Positions 41,838 through 50,793 of a stretch of 64,000 nucleotides of DNA are shown here, one piece after another. A program made the position numbers and the translations under genes. This DNA comes from Natranaeroarchaeum aerophilus. GTDB taxonomy: Archaea > Halobacteriota > Halobacteria > Halobacteriales > Natronoarchaeaceae. The DNA is taken from positions 1-64,000 of the forward strand of contig NZ_JAKRVY010000006.1 of NCBI RefSeq assembly GCF_023638055.1, written 5' to 3'. How positions within the stretch are numbered: position 1 is the stretch's first letter; each line of letters starts with the position of its first letter. The notes under the pieces were generated by a model. The model made no database searches. It was not told where the DNA came from and saw only the letters and a list, made by a program, of their open reading frames with translations.

Positions 41838-43522
41838 GATGTATCAGTTAGTAGTTCACGTATTTCGGAGATAGTACTGGCGCTCACTGCCCGTTCTGCG
41901 AGCTCCCGAGCCGCTTGCGTATCAGTTTCCGCAACCTTCGCTTTGACCTCCGGGATCGTCACTGCACTCATGCTGAGCTCGTCGAGTCCCAGCCCGACGA
42001 GTAGTTCCGTTGCCGTGGGATCTCCCGCCATTTCGCCACACATCCCGATCCACGTATCGTTGTCGTGAGCGGCGTCGACGCTCCGGTCGATCGCTCGTAA
42101 CACGGCGGGGTGTAGCGGATCGTGCAGATGGGCCACGGCGTCGTTCTCGCGCGAGGCGGCCATGACATACTGTGCGAGGTCGTTCGTCCCGATGCTGAAG
42201 AAGTCGACTCGTTCGGCGAGTTCATCCGCCATCAGTACCGCACCTGGAGTCTCGATCATCACCCCGAGCTCCGGTCGCTCGTACTCGATATCGTCGGCCG
42301 ACAGTGACTCGGCAGCGGCATCGACGGCGTCAAGCGCACCATCGAGTTCGTCGACGGTCGAGACCAGGGGAAACATCACCGACAACCGGCCGTCTCCCTC
42401 TGCAGCCGCACGCAAGAGTGCACGAAGCTGGGTCTCGAACAGATTGCTGTCGTCCTCCAGCGAGCGTCGGATTCCACGATGGCCAAGGAACGGGTTCTCC
42501 TCGTCTTCGGCATCGAGATACGGGATCGGCTTGTCGCCGCCGACATCGAGGGTCCGAACCACGACGCGTCCTTCCGGGAAGGCTTCGAGCGCCTCCGCGT
42601 AGGATTCGAACTGCTCGTCTTCGTCTGGCGGCTGCTCCCGGTCGAGAAACAGGAACTCGGTTCGGTAGAGGCCGATCCCGTCCGCGCCCTGTTCGACGGC
42701 CCCGTCGAGTTCGGCGGTCGTCCCGAGGTTTGCAGCGACCTCGATTTCGACGCCATCTGCAGTCTCGACGGGCTCCGTGCGGATCTCGACGTCTCGTCCG
42801 GCAGTGACTCGCTTGCGAGTCTCCTCGTCCGGATCGACGATGACGTCATCGTTCGTGGCGTCTACTGCGACGTCTGCACCCTCATCGATCTCCAGCAGGT
42901 CCTCGCCGACGCCGACGACGGCCGGAATCCCGAGCGACCGCGCGAAGATTGCGGCGTGGGAGGTTCGTCCACCGGTTGCGGTTGCGAACCCTGCCACGCG
43001 GTCGGGATCGAGCTGTGCTGTATCGCTCGGCGTGAGCCGTTCTGCGAGCAGCACGGTCCCTTCGGGGAGTGTAGCCAGATCCATCCGCTCGCCGCCGGAG
43101 AGAATCCGGAGCAGACGGTCGCGGATATCTCGCATGTCGTCCGCTCGTTCTGCCATCATCCCCTCCATCCCCTCGAACTGCTCGATAGCACTACCGAATG
43201 CACGGGCGACACCCGCCTCTGCGGCCGCGCCGTCGTCGATCGCCGCTTCGACGCCGTCGGTGATCTGTGGATCGTCGAGGAACTGAAGGTGTGCGTCGAA
43301 GACTGCGGCTTCCTCCTCGCCGACGCGTTCTGCCGTCTGTTCGCGCTCGGTTTCGAGTTCCTCGCGTGCCTGCTCCTGTGCGTCCGCGAACCGTTTCAGT
43401 TCGGCGTCGGGCTCACCGGCCTCGATCGATTCCGGGTCCGGGCGCTCGTCGGGACGGTACCACCGCGCCTGGCCGAGCCCGGAGAGTGGCGTGACGCCGA
43501 CGCCTGGAAGTGTTTTACTCAT
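41834..43522 (-). CDS. ptsI: PTS enzyme I (PEP-protein phosphotransferase)
   Basis: A 562-residue enzyme from the ATG at 43522 (MSKTLPGVGVTPLSGLGQARW). It takes phosphate from PEP and passes it to HPr. The phospho-His loop GGRTSHAAIFARSLGIPAVVG is near residue 187. The PEP-binding barrel shows GLYRTEFLFLDREQPPDEDEQ and the C-terminal FFSIGTNDLAQYVMAASREN and MCGEMAGDP motifs. An upstream frame would run through the HPr gene and is not used. It overlaps ptsH by 8 bp. Confidence 0.95.
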   Translation of the reverse strand: MSKTLPGVGVTPLSGLGQARWYRPDERPDPESIEAGEPDAELKRFADAQEQAREELETEREQTAERVGEEEAAVFDAHLQFLDDPQITDGVEAAIDDGAAAEAGVARAFGSAIEQFEGMEGMMAERADDMRDIRDRLLRILSGGERMDLATLPEGTVLLAERLTPSDTAQLDPDRVAGFATATGGRTSHAAIFARSLGIPAVVGVGEDLLEIDEGADVAVDATNDDVIVDPDEETRKRVTAGRDVEIRTEPVETADGVEIEVAANLGTTAELDGAVEQGADGIGLYRTEFLFLDREQPPDEDEQFESYAEALEAFPEGRVVVRTLDVGGDKPIPYLDAEDEENPFLGHRGIRRSLEDDSNLFETQLRALLRAAAEGDGRLSVMFPLVSTVDELDGALDAVDAAAESLSADDIEYERPELGVMIETPGAVLMADELAERVDFFSIGTNDLAQYVMAASRENDAVAHLHDPLHPAVLRAIDRSVDAAHDNDTWIGMCGEMAGDPTATELLVGLGLDELSMSAVTIPEVKAKVAETDTQAARELAERAVSASTISEIRELLTDTS

Positions 43523-43787
43523 ACTCGGATTCCGGTGTTGTGAGTACCTTCGCAACCGCCTCGATCGCGTCTTCTTCGTCCGGACCATCCGCCGTGAGGA
43601 GAACTTCGTCGCCGGACTTTGCACCCAGTCCGGTGACGGCGAGCATACTCGCCGCGTTGACGGCGTCGCCCCCCTCTGGCTTGACGGTGATTTCGCTGTC
43701 GTACTCGTTTGCCGTTTCGACGAACTTCGAGGCCGGGCGGGCGTGAAGGCCGTCCTCGGGAACGATTGTGACGGTGCGTTCGATCAT
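43515..43787 (-). CDS. ptsH: PTS phosphocarrier HPr
   Basis: A 90-residue carrier with the phosphorylation site DGLHARPASKFVETA (His15). The later helix LAVTGLGAKSGDEVLLTADG matches HPr; the regulatory Ser46 of Gram-positive proteins appears as Ala-Ser-Met (NAASMLAV), but no HPr kinase gene is near. It joins EI and EIIA in the operon, with an ATGA overlap on ptfA and an overlap with ptsI. Confidence 0.93.
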   Translation of the reverse strand: MIERTVTIVPEDGLHARPASKFVETANEYDSEITVKPEGGDAVNAASMLAVTGLGAKSGDEVLLTADGPDEEDAIEAVAKVLTTPESEYE

Positions 43788-44251
43788 TTGTTGATCGCCT
43801 CCAGAATGATCTCTTCGACACGCTCTGGGGATTCTGCCTCGTGGAGAGCGTCACGGTTCTCCTCATGCATCAGTGATCGGGAGAGCGAACTGAGCATCGA
43901 GAGGTGTTCTTCACCACCCTCCTCGGGCACGAGGAGCATGAAGATCAGCGTGGCGGGCTCGTCGTCCATCGCATCGAAGTCGATGCCGTCATCGACTCGA
44001 GTGAACGCGATCGTTGGAGACTCGACGCCTGCGCTTTTTGCATGGGGGATACCGATACCCATGCCGACACCGGTCGTTGCATCCTCCTCACGTGCCAGAA
44101 GATCCTCCAGTGCCTGTTCTCGATCCGTGACTCGCCCGGCATCAACGGCCAGATCGAGCAGGAATTCGATACACGGCTCTTTGATAGTCGGTGCACCGTC
44201 CAGGGCGATCAGATCAGTCGTCAACGGTTTGTGGCCACCTTCAGTTGTCAT
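43784..44251 (-). CDS. ptfA: PTS fructose-type EIIA
   Basis: A 155-residue EIIA of the fructose/mannitol/Ntr family. The active-site His is in GMGIGIPHAKSAGV (about residue 71). It accepts phosphate from HPr and passes it to EIIB. The gene lies 40 bp after ptfC and overlaps ptsH by 4 bp. Confidence 0.92.
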   Translation of the reverse strand: MTTEGGHKPLTTDLIALDGAPTIKEPCIEFLLDLAVDAGRVTDREQALEDLLAREEDATTGVGMGIGIPHAKSAGVESPTIAFTRVDDGIDFDAMDDEPATLIFMLLVPEEGGEEHLSMLSSLSRSLMHEENRDALHEAESPERVEEIILEAINK

Positions 44252-44291
44252 AGTTTGTCTTCGGGTTGGGTAATAAAAGACGTTAGCGTGA

Positions 44292-45431
44292 TCAGTCTGC
44301 AGTTGCTTCGACGGAGTCGACAGCGGCCTGGTCTGGCTTGAGCAGCGTGACCATCGCAGCGGTCACAACAGTACCCAGCACGATCGCACCGAGGAAGCCA
44401 AGCACGTTCTCGGCCAGCACGACCACGAAGATGCCGCCGTGCGGTGCAGGCATACCGACGCCGAGGGTCAGCGCGGTCGCTGCTGCCGTGGCGCTACCGA
44501 CCATGATGCTCGGGATCACGCGAAGCGGATCAGCAGCGGCGTAGGGAATCGCCCCTTCGGTGATGAACGAGAGGCCCATCGGGATCGCGGCGATAGCGTT
44601 CTCGCGCATCTCGTCGGGGTATTTGTGCGGGAACGCGAGGTTCGATACTGCCAGTCCGAGCGGCGGGGTCATCCCCGCGATCATCACTGCAGCCATCGGA
44701 CCAGTAATACCGTCTGCGACCAGTGCGACGCCGAAGACGTAGGCAACCTTGTTGACCGGGCCACCCATGTCGAAGGCCATCATCGCCCCGAGGATGACGC
44801 CCAGCAATGCGGCGTTAGCACCCTGCATTCCATCGAGCGTCGACGTCAGCGCGTCGTCGACGATGGCAATCGGGACGCCGAGCCCGAAGACAACCAGCGG
44901 CGCAAGCAACGCCACTGTTAGCACGGGAATGACCAGAATCGGCATCATCGGCTTCAGCATCGACGGAACGGACCAACTTTTCATCCAGCGAGCAACGTAT
45001 CCCGCTAGCAGACCGGCGGCGATCGCACCGAGGAAGCCCGCAGTTGCACCGTCGGCGGTAAAGCCAACAGTCTCACCGGCAGCCTCGACGATGTGTGGCT
45101 GCTGGATCGCGTAGGCAAGGATAAAACCGGGTGCCAGACCGGGTTTATCAGCGATCGCGTACGCAATGTACGCGCCCAGAATTGGGATCATGATCTCCAG
45201 ACCGAGGACGCCGATTTCCCCGAGATACCAGCCCAGCGACCCCGTTTCCTCAAAAAGGGTCTCGGTATCGCCGGCGGTAAACGGCAGCTCGGCGACCATA
45301 AACCCGACTGCAAGGAAGATACCGCCGATAGTTACGAACGGTATCATAAAAGAGACCCCGGTCATGAGGTCTTCTTTTACTTTTGTTACGTGTGATCGAA
45401 GTGCGCTTTCTGCATCGTCTTTTGTGCTCAT
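44292..45431 (-). CDS. ptfC: PTS fructose-specific EIIC permease
   Basis: A 379-residue membrane permease with about nine to ten helices. The EIIC fructose signature appears in GAYIAYAIADKPGLAPGFILA and in AIPMGLSFITEGAIPYAAADPLRVIPS, the substrate-binding GITEGAIPF-like loop. It imports fructose while it is phosphorylated by EIIB. It is the first gene of the ptfC-ptfA-ptsH-ptsI-ptfB operon, the same order as in Haloferax volcanii. Unlike that species, no glpR, pfkB or fba gene is directly attached here, so control and fructose-1-phosphate metabolism must be encoded elsewhere. Confidence 0.93.
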   Translation of the reverse strand: MSTKDDAESALRSHVTKVKEDLMTGVSFMIPFVTIGGIFLAVGFMVAELPFTAGDTETLFEETGSLGWYLGEIGVLGLEIMIPILGAYIAYAIADKPGLAPGFILAYAIQQPHIVEAAGETVGFTADGATAGFLGAIAAGLLAGYVARWMKSWSVPSMLKPMMPILVIPVLTVALLAPLVVFGLGVPIAIVDDALTSTLDGMQGANAALLGVILGAMMAFDMGGPVNKVAYVFGVALVADGITGPMAAVMIAGMTPPLGLAVSNLAFPHKYPDEMRENAIAAIPMGLSFITEGAIPYAAADPLRVIPSIMVGSATAAATALTLGVGMPAPHGGIFVVVLAENVLGFLGAIVLGTVVTAAMVTLLKPDQAAVDSVEATAD

Positions 45432-45462
45432 GGTTAATCACCCAGTGGTCTCCCCTACTGGT

Positions 45463-45696
45463 TCACAGCAACAGCGAGATAATCGCCAGAACGAGGAAGA
45501 TCAGAATGAAGATCCGGGCAATCTCCATGGAGACGCCTGCAATGCCGCGTGCGCCAACGGCAGCGGCGATGATCGCGAGGACGAAAAACAGGATCGCCCA
45601 CTGGAGGAAATCGCCGGTCAGCTGTACCGGCAGGAACTGAACACTCTCGATCATCGACTCCCAGCCGGTATAGCCGAACAGCTTGGCATATGCCAT
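45463..45696 (-). CDS. DUF1328 small membrane protein
   Basis: A 77-residue protein from the ATG at 45696 ([15 protein letters not shown]). The N-terminal part is amphipathic. Two hydrophobic helices surround [18 protein letters not shown], the characteristic DUF1328 segment. The family (YtjA-like) is common in bacteria and haloarchaea as a membrane protein of unknown function. It lies 31 bp upstream of ptfC in the same orientation, so cotranscription is possible. An internal ATG at 45654 would give a shorter form. Confidence 0.8.
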   Translation of the reverse strand: MAYAKLFGYTGWESMIESVQFLPVQLTGDFLQWAILFFVLAIIAAAVGARGIAGVSMEIARIFILIFLVLAIISLLL

Positions 45697-45834
45697 AGAC
45701 TCTCGTAGGATGATTGGCCTCTTTGTAATGTTACTGCTATTAGCAGTACTGCGAGCTTTCAGTAGCACACGACGGTATTACCGGGCGAAACCCCGTCTTA
45801 CTCGACGCTCGATGATGGATCGAAGCTGCTTTCG

Positions 45835-45967
45835 AAGGCCTTAAACTCCGAACAGCGGTATCCCCAAGTAACTCGCTGGACGACGGGCACCAGCGGGCAC
45901 CTGTCATCGACAGGACGGAATGTGGCCGGACTCCCGGCTGAACCACCCAACGCCCGTGGTGAAACAT
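45835..45967 (+). promoter_or_regulatory. Promoter and structured 5' leader of rpl15e
   Basis: A TTAAAC-type element at about 45840-45846 could be the TATA box, giving a leader of roughly 100 nt, unlike the leaderless genes in this window. The leader carries two clean hairpins: CCTGTC-ATC-GACAGG at 45900-45914 and GCCGG-actc-CCGGC at 45925-45938. A regulatory role in ribosomal protein control is possible but unproven. Confidence 0.35.
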
Positions 45968-46558
45968 ATGGCACGAAGTTTCTACTCACACATCAAGGAA
46001 GCCTGGAAGAACCCGGGCGACGGCAAACTTGCCGAACTCCAGTGGCAGCGCAAACAGGACTGGCGGGATCAGGGAGCGATCGAGCGCGTCGATCGACCCA
46101 CCCGTCTGGATAAAGCACGCGAACTCGGCTACAAGGCCAAGCAGGGCGTCGTCGTCGCCCGCGTGTCGGTCCGCAAAGGATCGGCCCGCAAGGTGCGACA
46201 CAAGGCCGGTCGCCGAACCAAGCGACAGGGCGTCAACCGCGTCACCCGCCGGAAGAACCTCCAGCGGATCGCCGAGGAGCGCTCCGGCCGCAAGTTCCAG
46301 AACCTCCGCGTCCTCAACAGTTACTGGGTCGGGGAGGACGGCAGCCAGAAGTGGTTCGAGGTAATCCTCATCGACCCCAACCACCCCGCCATCCAGAACG
46401 ACGACGATCTCAACTGGATCTGCGACGATACCCATCAGGGTCGGTCCTACCGTGGCAAGACCAGCGCCGGTCAGCGCGGTCGTGGCCAGCAGGGTCGTGG
46501 CAAGGGTACCGAGCACACGAAACCATCGATCAGCGGCGACCGCAACCGCGGCAAGTAG
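45968..46558 (+). CDS. rpl15e: 50S ribosomal protein L15e
   Basis: A 196-residue archaeal/eukaryotic-type ribosomal protein. It has the full L15e pattern: ARSFYSHIKEAWKNPGDG at the start, LGYKAKQGVVVARVSVRKG, RRTKRQGVNRVTRRKNLQ, NSYWVGEDGSQKWFEVIL, and a C-terminal GRSYRGKTSAGQRGRGQQ. The ATG at 45968 is set by the conserved MARSFYSHI start. It is a large-subunit protein that threads through rRNA and is unusually basic for a halophile. A T-run follows at 46576-46580. Confidence 0.97.
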   Translation: MARSFYSHIKEAWKNPGDGKLAELQWQRKQDWRDQGAIERVDRPTRLDKARELGYKAKQGVVVARVSVRKGSARKVRHKAGRRTKRQGVNRVTRRKNLQRIAEERSGRKFQNLRVLNSYWVGEDGSQKWFEVILIDPNHPAIQNDDDLNWICDDTHQGRSYRGKTSAGQRGRGQQGRGKGTEHTKPSISGDRNRGK

Positions 46559-46564
46559 ACGCGT

Positions 46565-46580
46565 TTCGACGCCGATTTTT
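46565..46580 (+). terminator. Possible T-rich terminator after rpl15e
   Basis: A stretch of five T residues (46576-46580) follows a short GTTTCGAC..GCCG segment within 25 bp of the rpl15e stop. Archaeal transcription commonly ends in such T-runs; no strong hairpin is needed. Confidence 0.35.
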
Positions 46581-46650
46581 CTGGTCTCCCGAGTACCCAG
46601 CAGACGGTTCTGCAGTCGACTTTTTGCTGATCCGGTCCCAACTGTATATC

Positions 46651-47475
46651 ATGACCGGTACGCTCCCCGCCGACACGACAATCGGTCGAGTCCGGCTCCG
46701 TGTGAACGATCTGGAGCGCGTCGTCGAGTTCTACGAGACCGTAGTGGGACTGGAATCGCTGGATCGCTCCTCGGACTACGCCACGCTCGGCGCTGGCGGC
46801 GACGTACTCCTCGAACTCGACGGTGATCCGGATGCGGCCGAGCGCCCATCCGAAGCCGCAGGGCTGTTTCACATCGCCGTTCGCGTTCCGGACGAGGCTG
46901 CACTTGCGGACGCGCTCGTGCGGATCGAACGTGAATGGGTGCTCGATGGCGCGTCCGACCATCTGGTCAGTCAGGCACTCTATCTCTCCGACCCCGGGGG
47001 AAACGGCGTCGAGATCTACTGTGACCGGCCGAAATCGGAGTGGTCGCGCGATTCGGCGGGGCGTGTCGCGATGGACACGCTCCCGCTGGAACGCGGGGCG
47101 CTCCCCGACGGCGATCCCGACCGGTCGGTCCCCGAAGAGACCGACATCGGTCACGTCCATCTGGAGACGACCGATCTGGACCGTGCCCGATCGTTCTACG
47201 TCGACGATGTGGGGTTCGAGATATCGGCTGCCTTTCCGGGGAACGCCACCTTCCTTGCCGCCGGGGACTACCACCATCACGTCGGCATCAACGGCTGGAA
47301 CGGTCGACAGGAGCCCGTGGGTGACCACTGCGGGCTGGAGTACTTCGAGGTGGTCGTCCCCGAGTCAGTCGTTGAGCGGCTCGCCGACGATCTGTCCGGA
47401 GCACGGTGGGTCGACGACGCGCTGGCGATCGAAGATCCCGATGGGATTGAGGTTCGATTCCGGGACGCGAAGTAG
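46651..47475 (+). CDS. VOC-superfamily protein (catechol 2,3-dioxygenase-like)
   Basis: A 274-residue protein from the ATG at 46651 (MTGTLPADTTIGRVRLRVND); a longer frame would run back through rpl15e. It contains two vicinal-oxygen-chelate modules, about residues 10-130 (FYETVVGLESL, LFHIAVRVPD, GNGVEIYCDRP) and 160-274 (GHVHLETTDLDRARSFYVDDVGFE, YHHHVGINGWN, FEVVVPE). His and Glu metal ligands are spaced as in type I extradiol dioxygenases and related CatE proteins. The substrate is unknown. Confidence 0.83.
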   Translation: MTGTLPADTTIGRVRLRVNDLERVVEFYETVVGLESLDRSSDYATLGAGGDVLLELDGDPDAAERPSEAAGLFHIAVRVPDEAALADALVRIEREWVLDGASDHLVSQALYLSDPGGNGVEIYCDRPKSEWSRDSAGRVAMDTLPLERGALPDGDPDRSVPEETDIGHVHLETTDLDRARSFYVDDVGFEISAAFPGNATFLAAGDYHHHVGINGWNGRQEPVGDHCGLEYFEVVVPESVVERLADDLSGARWVDDALAIEDPDGIEVRFRDAK

Positions 47476-47571
47476 CTGCATCGAACTACCGGACCGGAGT
47501 AGCCGCGTCGAAAACCGGTAGTTCGCGCGGGTGGGGGTCACTCTCTTGTAGCACAGGCCACTAGCCCATCT

Positions 47572-48195
47572 ATGACCGACGACCGACTCACGATCTATTC
47601 CGACTATGTCTGCCCGTTTTGCTATCTCGGACGCAAATCACTCGACAGCTATCAGGCGGGTCGGGAGGAGCCGATCGAGATCGACTGGCACCCGTTCGAT
47701 CTCCGGGCACAGAAACGCGGCCCGGACGGTGAGATCGACGAGAGCGTGGACGACGGCAAGGACGAGGCGTACTTCGCGCAGGCAAAACAGAACGTACAGC
47801 GGCTCGCAGAGCGGTACGACGCCGACATGGCGCTTGATCTCTCGCGGGACGTCGACTCGCTGAATGCCCAGATCGCATCCTACCACGTGAAACAGGAGTA
47901 CCCATACGAGCGATGGCTCGCGTTCGACATAGCGATTCTCGAAGCGCTCTGGGAGGATGGCCGTGACATCGGCGACCCGGACGTGCTCGCCGGGATCGCC
48001 GTGGACGCCGAACTCGACGGTGACGAGATCCGGGCGGCGATCGAGGACGAGGAGCTCGCTGGGACGGTCTCCGAGCAGTTCGAGGCTGCCTACCAGCGTG
48101 GCGTCACCGGCGTGCCGACCTTCGTGTACGACGACCACAGCGCCCGCGGTGCGGTCCCGCCCGAACAGCTAGAACGGCTGATCGAGGGCGTCTAG
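47572..48195 (+). CDS. DsbA/FrnE-family thiol oxidoreductase
   Basis: A 207-residue thioredoxin-fold protein with an inserted helical domain. The active site CPFCYLG is near residues 16-22 and the cis-Pro loop is GVTGVPTFVY. There is no signal peptide, so it acts in the cytoplasm, where FrnE-like proteins serve as disulfide isomerases or in polyketide-like pathways. A glutathione-S-transferase-like 2-hydroxychromene isomerase is a distant alternative, but CxxC favours FrnE. Confidence 0.85.
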   Translation: MTDDRLTIYSDYVCPFCYLGRKSLDSYQAGREEPIEIDWHPFDLRAQKRGPDGEIDESVDDGKDEAYFAQAKQNVQRLAERYDADMALDLSRDVDSLNAQIASYHVKQEYPYERWLAFDIAILEALWEDGRDIGDPDVLAGIAVDAELDGDEIRAAIEDEELAGTVSEQFEAAYQRGVTGVPTFVYDDHSARGAVPPEQLERLIEGV

Positions 48196-48224
48196 GCAGC
48201 TATTCGTCGTACAGGGACTGCCGA

Positions 48225-49388
48225 TCAGGCGTAGCCGTCGGCGTCCAGATCGGCGGCAGAAACGGTGCCCAGTCCCTGAGTCGTCTCCAGTGCGGTCATC
48301 AGGTCGCGCTGGGAGATCGTTCCGTGCACCTGCCCGTTTTCGGCGACGACGATGCGATCCGTTCGCTCTTTGCTGATGAGCATGAGTGCCTCGAAGGCGT
48401 CCGCGTCTGGAGCGATCGTCGGTGGATCCGCACGCATCACGTCAGAAACGCGGCGACTGTCGCGCTCGCCCGGGTCGACGTCACGCAGCTCGGCCAGCGT
48501 GACGAGGCCGACCAGTTCGGATCCCTCGACGACGGGGTAGCCGTTCCGGCGCTCGGTGACGATCCGTTCGAGCAGCGACTGGACGGTGTCGTCCGCGTCC
48601 ACGGCATCACCGCGGTCGGTCAGGAGGTCCCGAACCGTGATCCCGCGAAGCAGATCACGCACGACCGTTGTCCGCGACTCCGCGGAGGCCGCGACGTAGA
48701 TGAACATGGCGATCAGGAGGAGCAAGAGTGCTCCGGAGAGGACGGCAAAGATCGCCATCATGACAGCAAAGCCCTGCCCGACTGCGGCCGCGGTCCTGGT
48801 TGCGGATGCGTAGGGGCGTCGTCTCGCGAGGAGCGCGCGCAGCACCCGCCCCCCGTCCATCGGGAACGCAGGAAGCATGTTGAACACTGCCAGTGAGACG
48901 TTCAGAACCGCAAGCAGGCCGACGACGTAGAGGACGAGCGGAGCCGACGCTGGGACGACCTGGAGTGCCGCAAAGAACCCCCCGGCAAGCACGAGGCTCG
49001 TGATCGGCCCGGCGATGGCGATCCAGAACTCGACGTTCCAGTCCTCCGGAAGCTCTTCCATGTGGGCCATCCCGCCGAAGATCCACAGCGTGATCGACGT
49101 GATCCCGACATCGAAGTAGCGTGCAGTCCATGAGTGACCGAGTTCGTGGACCAGCACGCTAGCGAACAGCCCGACTGCGGCCGTGGCCCCGAGTAAGAGC
49201 GGTGTCTGCCCGCTCGCGAGCGCGTCGGCATCGACGGCATGAGGCGAGACCAGCTCGACGGCAGTCGCGTACGCCGCCAGCTGTTCGGGTCGACTGATCA
49301 GATACGCAAGCAGCGGCAAGAAGACGACGAGCGTGATGTTCAGCCGGATCGGTATCTTCGTGATCGATCCGATCGTGAAGTTTCGCAT
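48225..49388 (-). CDS. Site-2 protease family M50 with two CBS domains
   Basis: A 387-residue intramembrane metalloprotease from the ATG at 49388 (MRNFTIGSITKIPIRLN). Active site HELGH is at 81-85 and the third zinc ligand is in FNMLPAFPMDGGR (Asp178). About six helices precede two C-terminal CBS domains (residues about 255-385), which bind adenosyl ligands and may control activity. Members cleave membrane-bound regulators. It is divergent from thiDN; its neighbour on the other side is a convergent DsbA-like gene. Confidence 0.9.
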   Translation of the reverse strand: MRNFTIGSITKIPIRLNITLVVFLPLLAYLISRPEQLAAYATAVELVSPHAVDADALASGQTPLLLGATAAVGLFASVLVHELGHSWTARYFDVGITSITLWIFGGMAHMEELPEDWNVEFWIAIAGPITSLVLAGGFFAALQVVPASAPLVLYVVGLLAVLNVSLAVFNMLPAFPMDGGRVLRALLARRRPYASATRTAAAVGQGFAVMMAIFAVLSGALLLLLIAMFIYVAASAESRTTVVRDLLRGITVRDLLTDRGDAVDADDTVQSLLERIVTERRNGYPVVEGSELVGLVTLAELRDVDPGERDSRRVSDVMRADPPTIAPDADAFEALMLISKERTDRIVVAENGQVHGTISQRDLMTALETTQGLGTVSAADLDADGYA

Positions 49389-49469
49389 ATGCGATTGTAC
49401 CCGCGAGAGATAATATGTCGTCCGGACAGCCTCCGTGGACTGTCGCCAACTGCAAAATCCCATCACCCA

Positions 49470-49477
49470 TTTATATC
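49470..49477 (+). promoter_or_regulatory. TATA box of thiDN
   Basis: TTTATATC at 49470-49477 lies 28 to 21 nt before the ATG at 49498, as expected for a leaderless haloarchaeal transcript. Confidence 0.7.
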
Positions 49478-49497
49478 TCGAACTTATATTACAGCGC

Positions 49498-50775
49498 ATG
49501 AAACCCCCAGCCCCCGAGCGACGCCCTGTGACGGTGACGATCGCCGGAAGCGACTCCGGCGGCGGTGCAGGCATTCAGGCCGATCTGAAGACGATGGAAG
49601 CGACTGGGGCGTTCGCCACCAGCGTAATCACAGCCGTGACGGCCCAGAACACGACCGGGCTGACCAGCTCACAGATCCTGCCACTTGACGAAATCGACGC
49701 GCAGTGTGATGCCGTCTTCGACGATTTCGAGGTTGCAGCAATCAAGACGGGGATGCTCGCAAGCGCCGACGTGATCGAACTCGTGACCGACCGGGTGGCG
49801 ACTGCGAGCGCTCCCGCTGTCGTCGATCCGGTGATGGTCGCGACCTCCGGCGATCGGCTGCTCGACGCCGACGCCGAGGATGCCTACGAGACATTGATCG
49901 GAGAAAGCACGCTCGTCACACCGAACGCCGACGAGGCGGAGGTGTTGCTTGGCGAATCCATCGAGACGACCGCGGACGCGCGGTCTGCGGGCCAAACACT
50001 CGTCGGCATGGGTGCAGAGGCCGCGCTCGTCAAGGGAGGCCATCTCCACGAGGACGAAGCAACAGTCGTCGACGTGCTCGTTACCGGAACGGACATCGAG
50101 GAGTTCGAACATCCTCGAATCGACACGGACGCAACGCACGGCTCGGGCTGTACCCTGTCGAGTGCGGTCGCTGCTCGACTTGCGAACGGTGATTCTGTCC
50201 TCGACGCTGTCGAGTGGGGGACCGAGTTTATGCACAGTGCAGTCCGCTACCACCACGATGTCGGACAGGGGGCCGGAGCCGTTCACCACCTGGTCGACCT
50301 TCGAAACCGTGCGGATCAACGACAGCTCGACCAGCGACTCGAAACGCTCGCAAAGCGAGTCCGGAAGATCGGCGGTGGCGGGTCACAGGTACACCTCGCC
50401 GCCGCCAGTCGGTATGCGGAATCCAGAGCGGACGTCGTAACAGACACGGTGGCCTTCGACGGAGCTGCTCGCTCGTCAAACACTGCCGACGAGCGAGTCG
50501 TGCAGCGGCTCCTCGGCGTCCGAGATGCGATTCCAACGGTACGGTTTGCTGTCTCGGTGACGCTCGACACCGACCCGGATCACCTCCCGTCCACCCGGCA
50601 CACTTACAGCGCGGACGCACCGATTCGATCCGCGTGTCGGGACTCTGCAGCAGGGGCTACTGAAGATCCGATCGTCCTCGAAGAACGTGGGGAGACCCGG
50701 GTGTACTCCGTTTGCGGTTCGACAGTGGACGCAGTTGCTGAGGAGATTGGTGAACTCGAACGCGAAGAGCAATAA
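49498..50775 (+). CDS. thiDN: Bifunctional HMP(-P) kinase / thiamine-phosphate synthase (ThiD-ThiN)
   Basis: A 425-residue fusion for thiamine biosynthesis. The N-terminal ThiD kinase (residues 1-255) shows TIAGSDSGGGAGIQADLKT, VDPVMVATSGDRLL and the catalytic THGSGCTLSSAVAA. It phosphorylates hydroxymethylpyrimidine phosphate. The C-terminal ThiN domain (about 265-425) joins the pyrimidine to thiazole phosphate and replaces ThiE in archaea; the conserved SRYAESRADVVTD and SVTLDTDPDHLPSTRHTY regions are seen. The ATG at 49498 is set by the TATA box and by the family start. No thiamine riboswitch is apparent, consistent with a leaderless message. Confidence 0.92.
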   Translation: MKPPAPERRPVTVTIAGSDSGGGAGIQADLKTMEATGAFATSVITAVTAQNTTGLTSSQILPLDEIDAQCDAVFDDFEVAAIKTGMLASADVIELVTDRVATASAPAVVDPVMVATSGDRLLDADAEDAYETLIGESTLVTPNADEAEVLLGESIETTADARSAGQTLVGMGAEAALVKGGHLHEDEATVVDVLVTGTDIEEFEHPRIDTDATHGSGCTLSSAVAARLANGDSVLDAVEWGTEFMHSAVRYHHDVGQGAGAVHHLVDLRNRADQRQLDQRLETLAKRVRKIGGGGSQVHLAAASRYAESRADVVTDTVAFDGAARSSNTADERVVQRLLGVRDAIPTVRFAVSVTLDTDPDHLPSTRHTYSADAPIRSACRDSAAGATEDPIVLEERGETRVYSVCGSTVDAVAEEIGELEREEQ

Positions 50776-50793
50776 AATCAGCAGACCGGGCGA

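Noticed and set aside
42479-43543. 354-codon plus-strand frame opposite ptsI
   Set aside because: Antisense shadow of enzyme I with all catalytic motifs on the minus strand.
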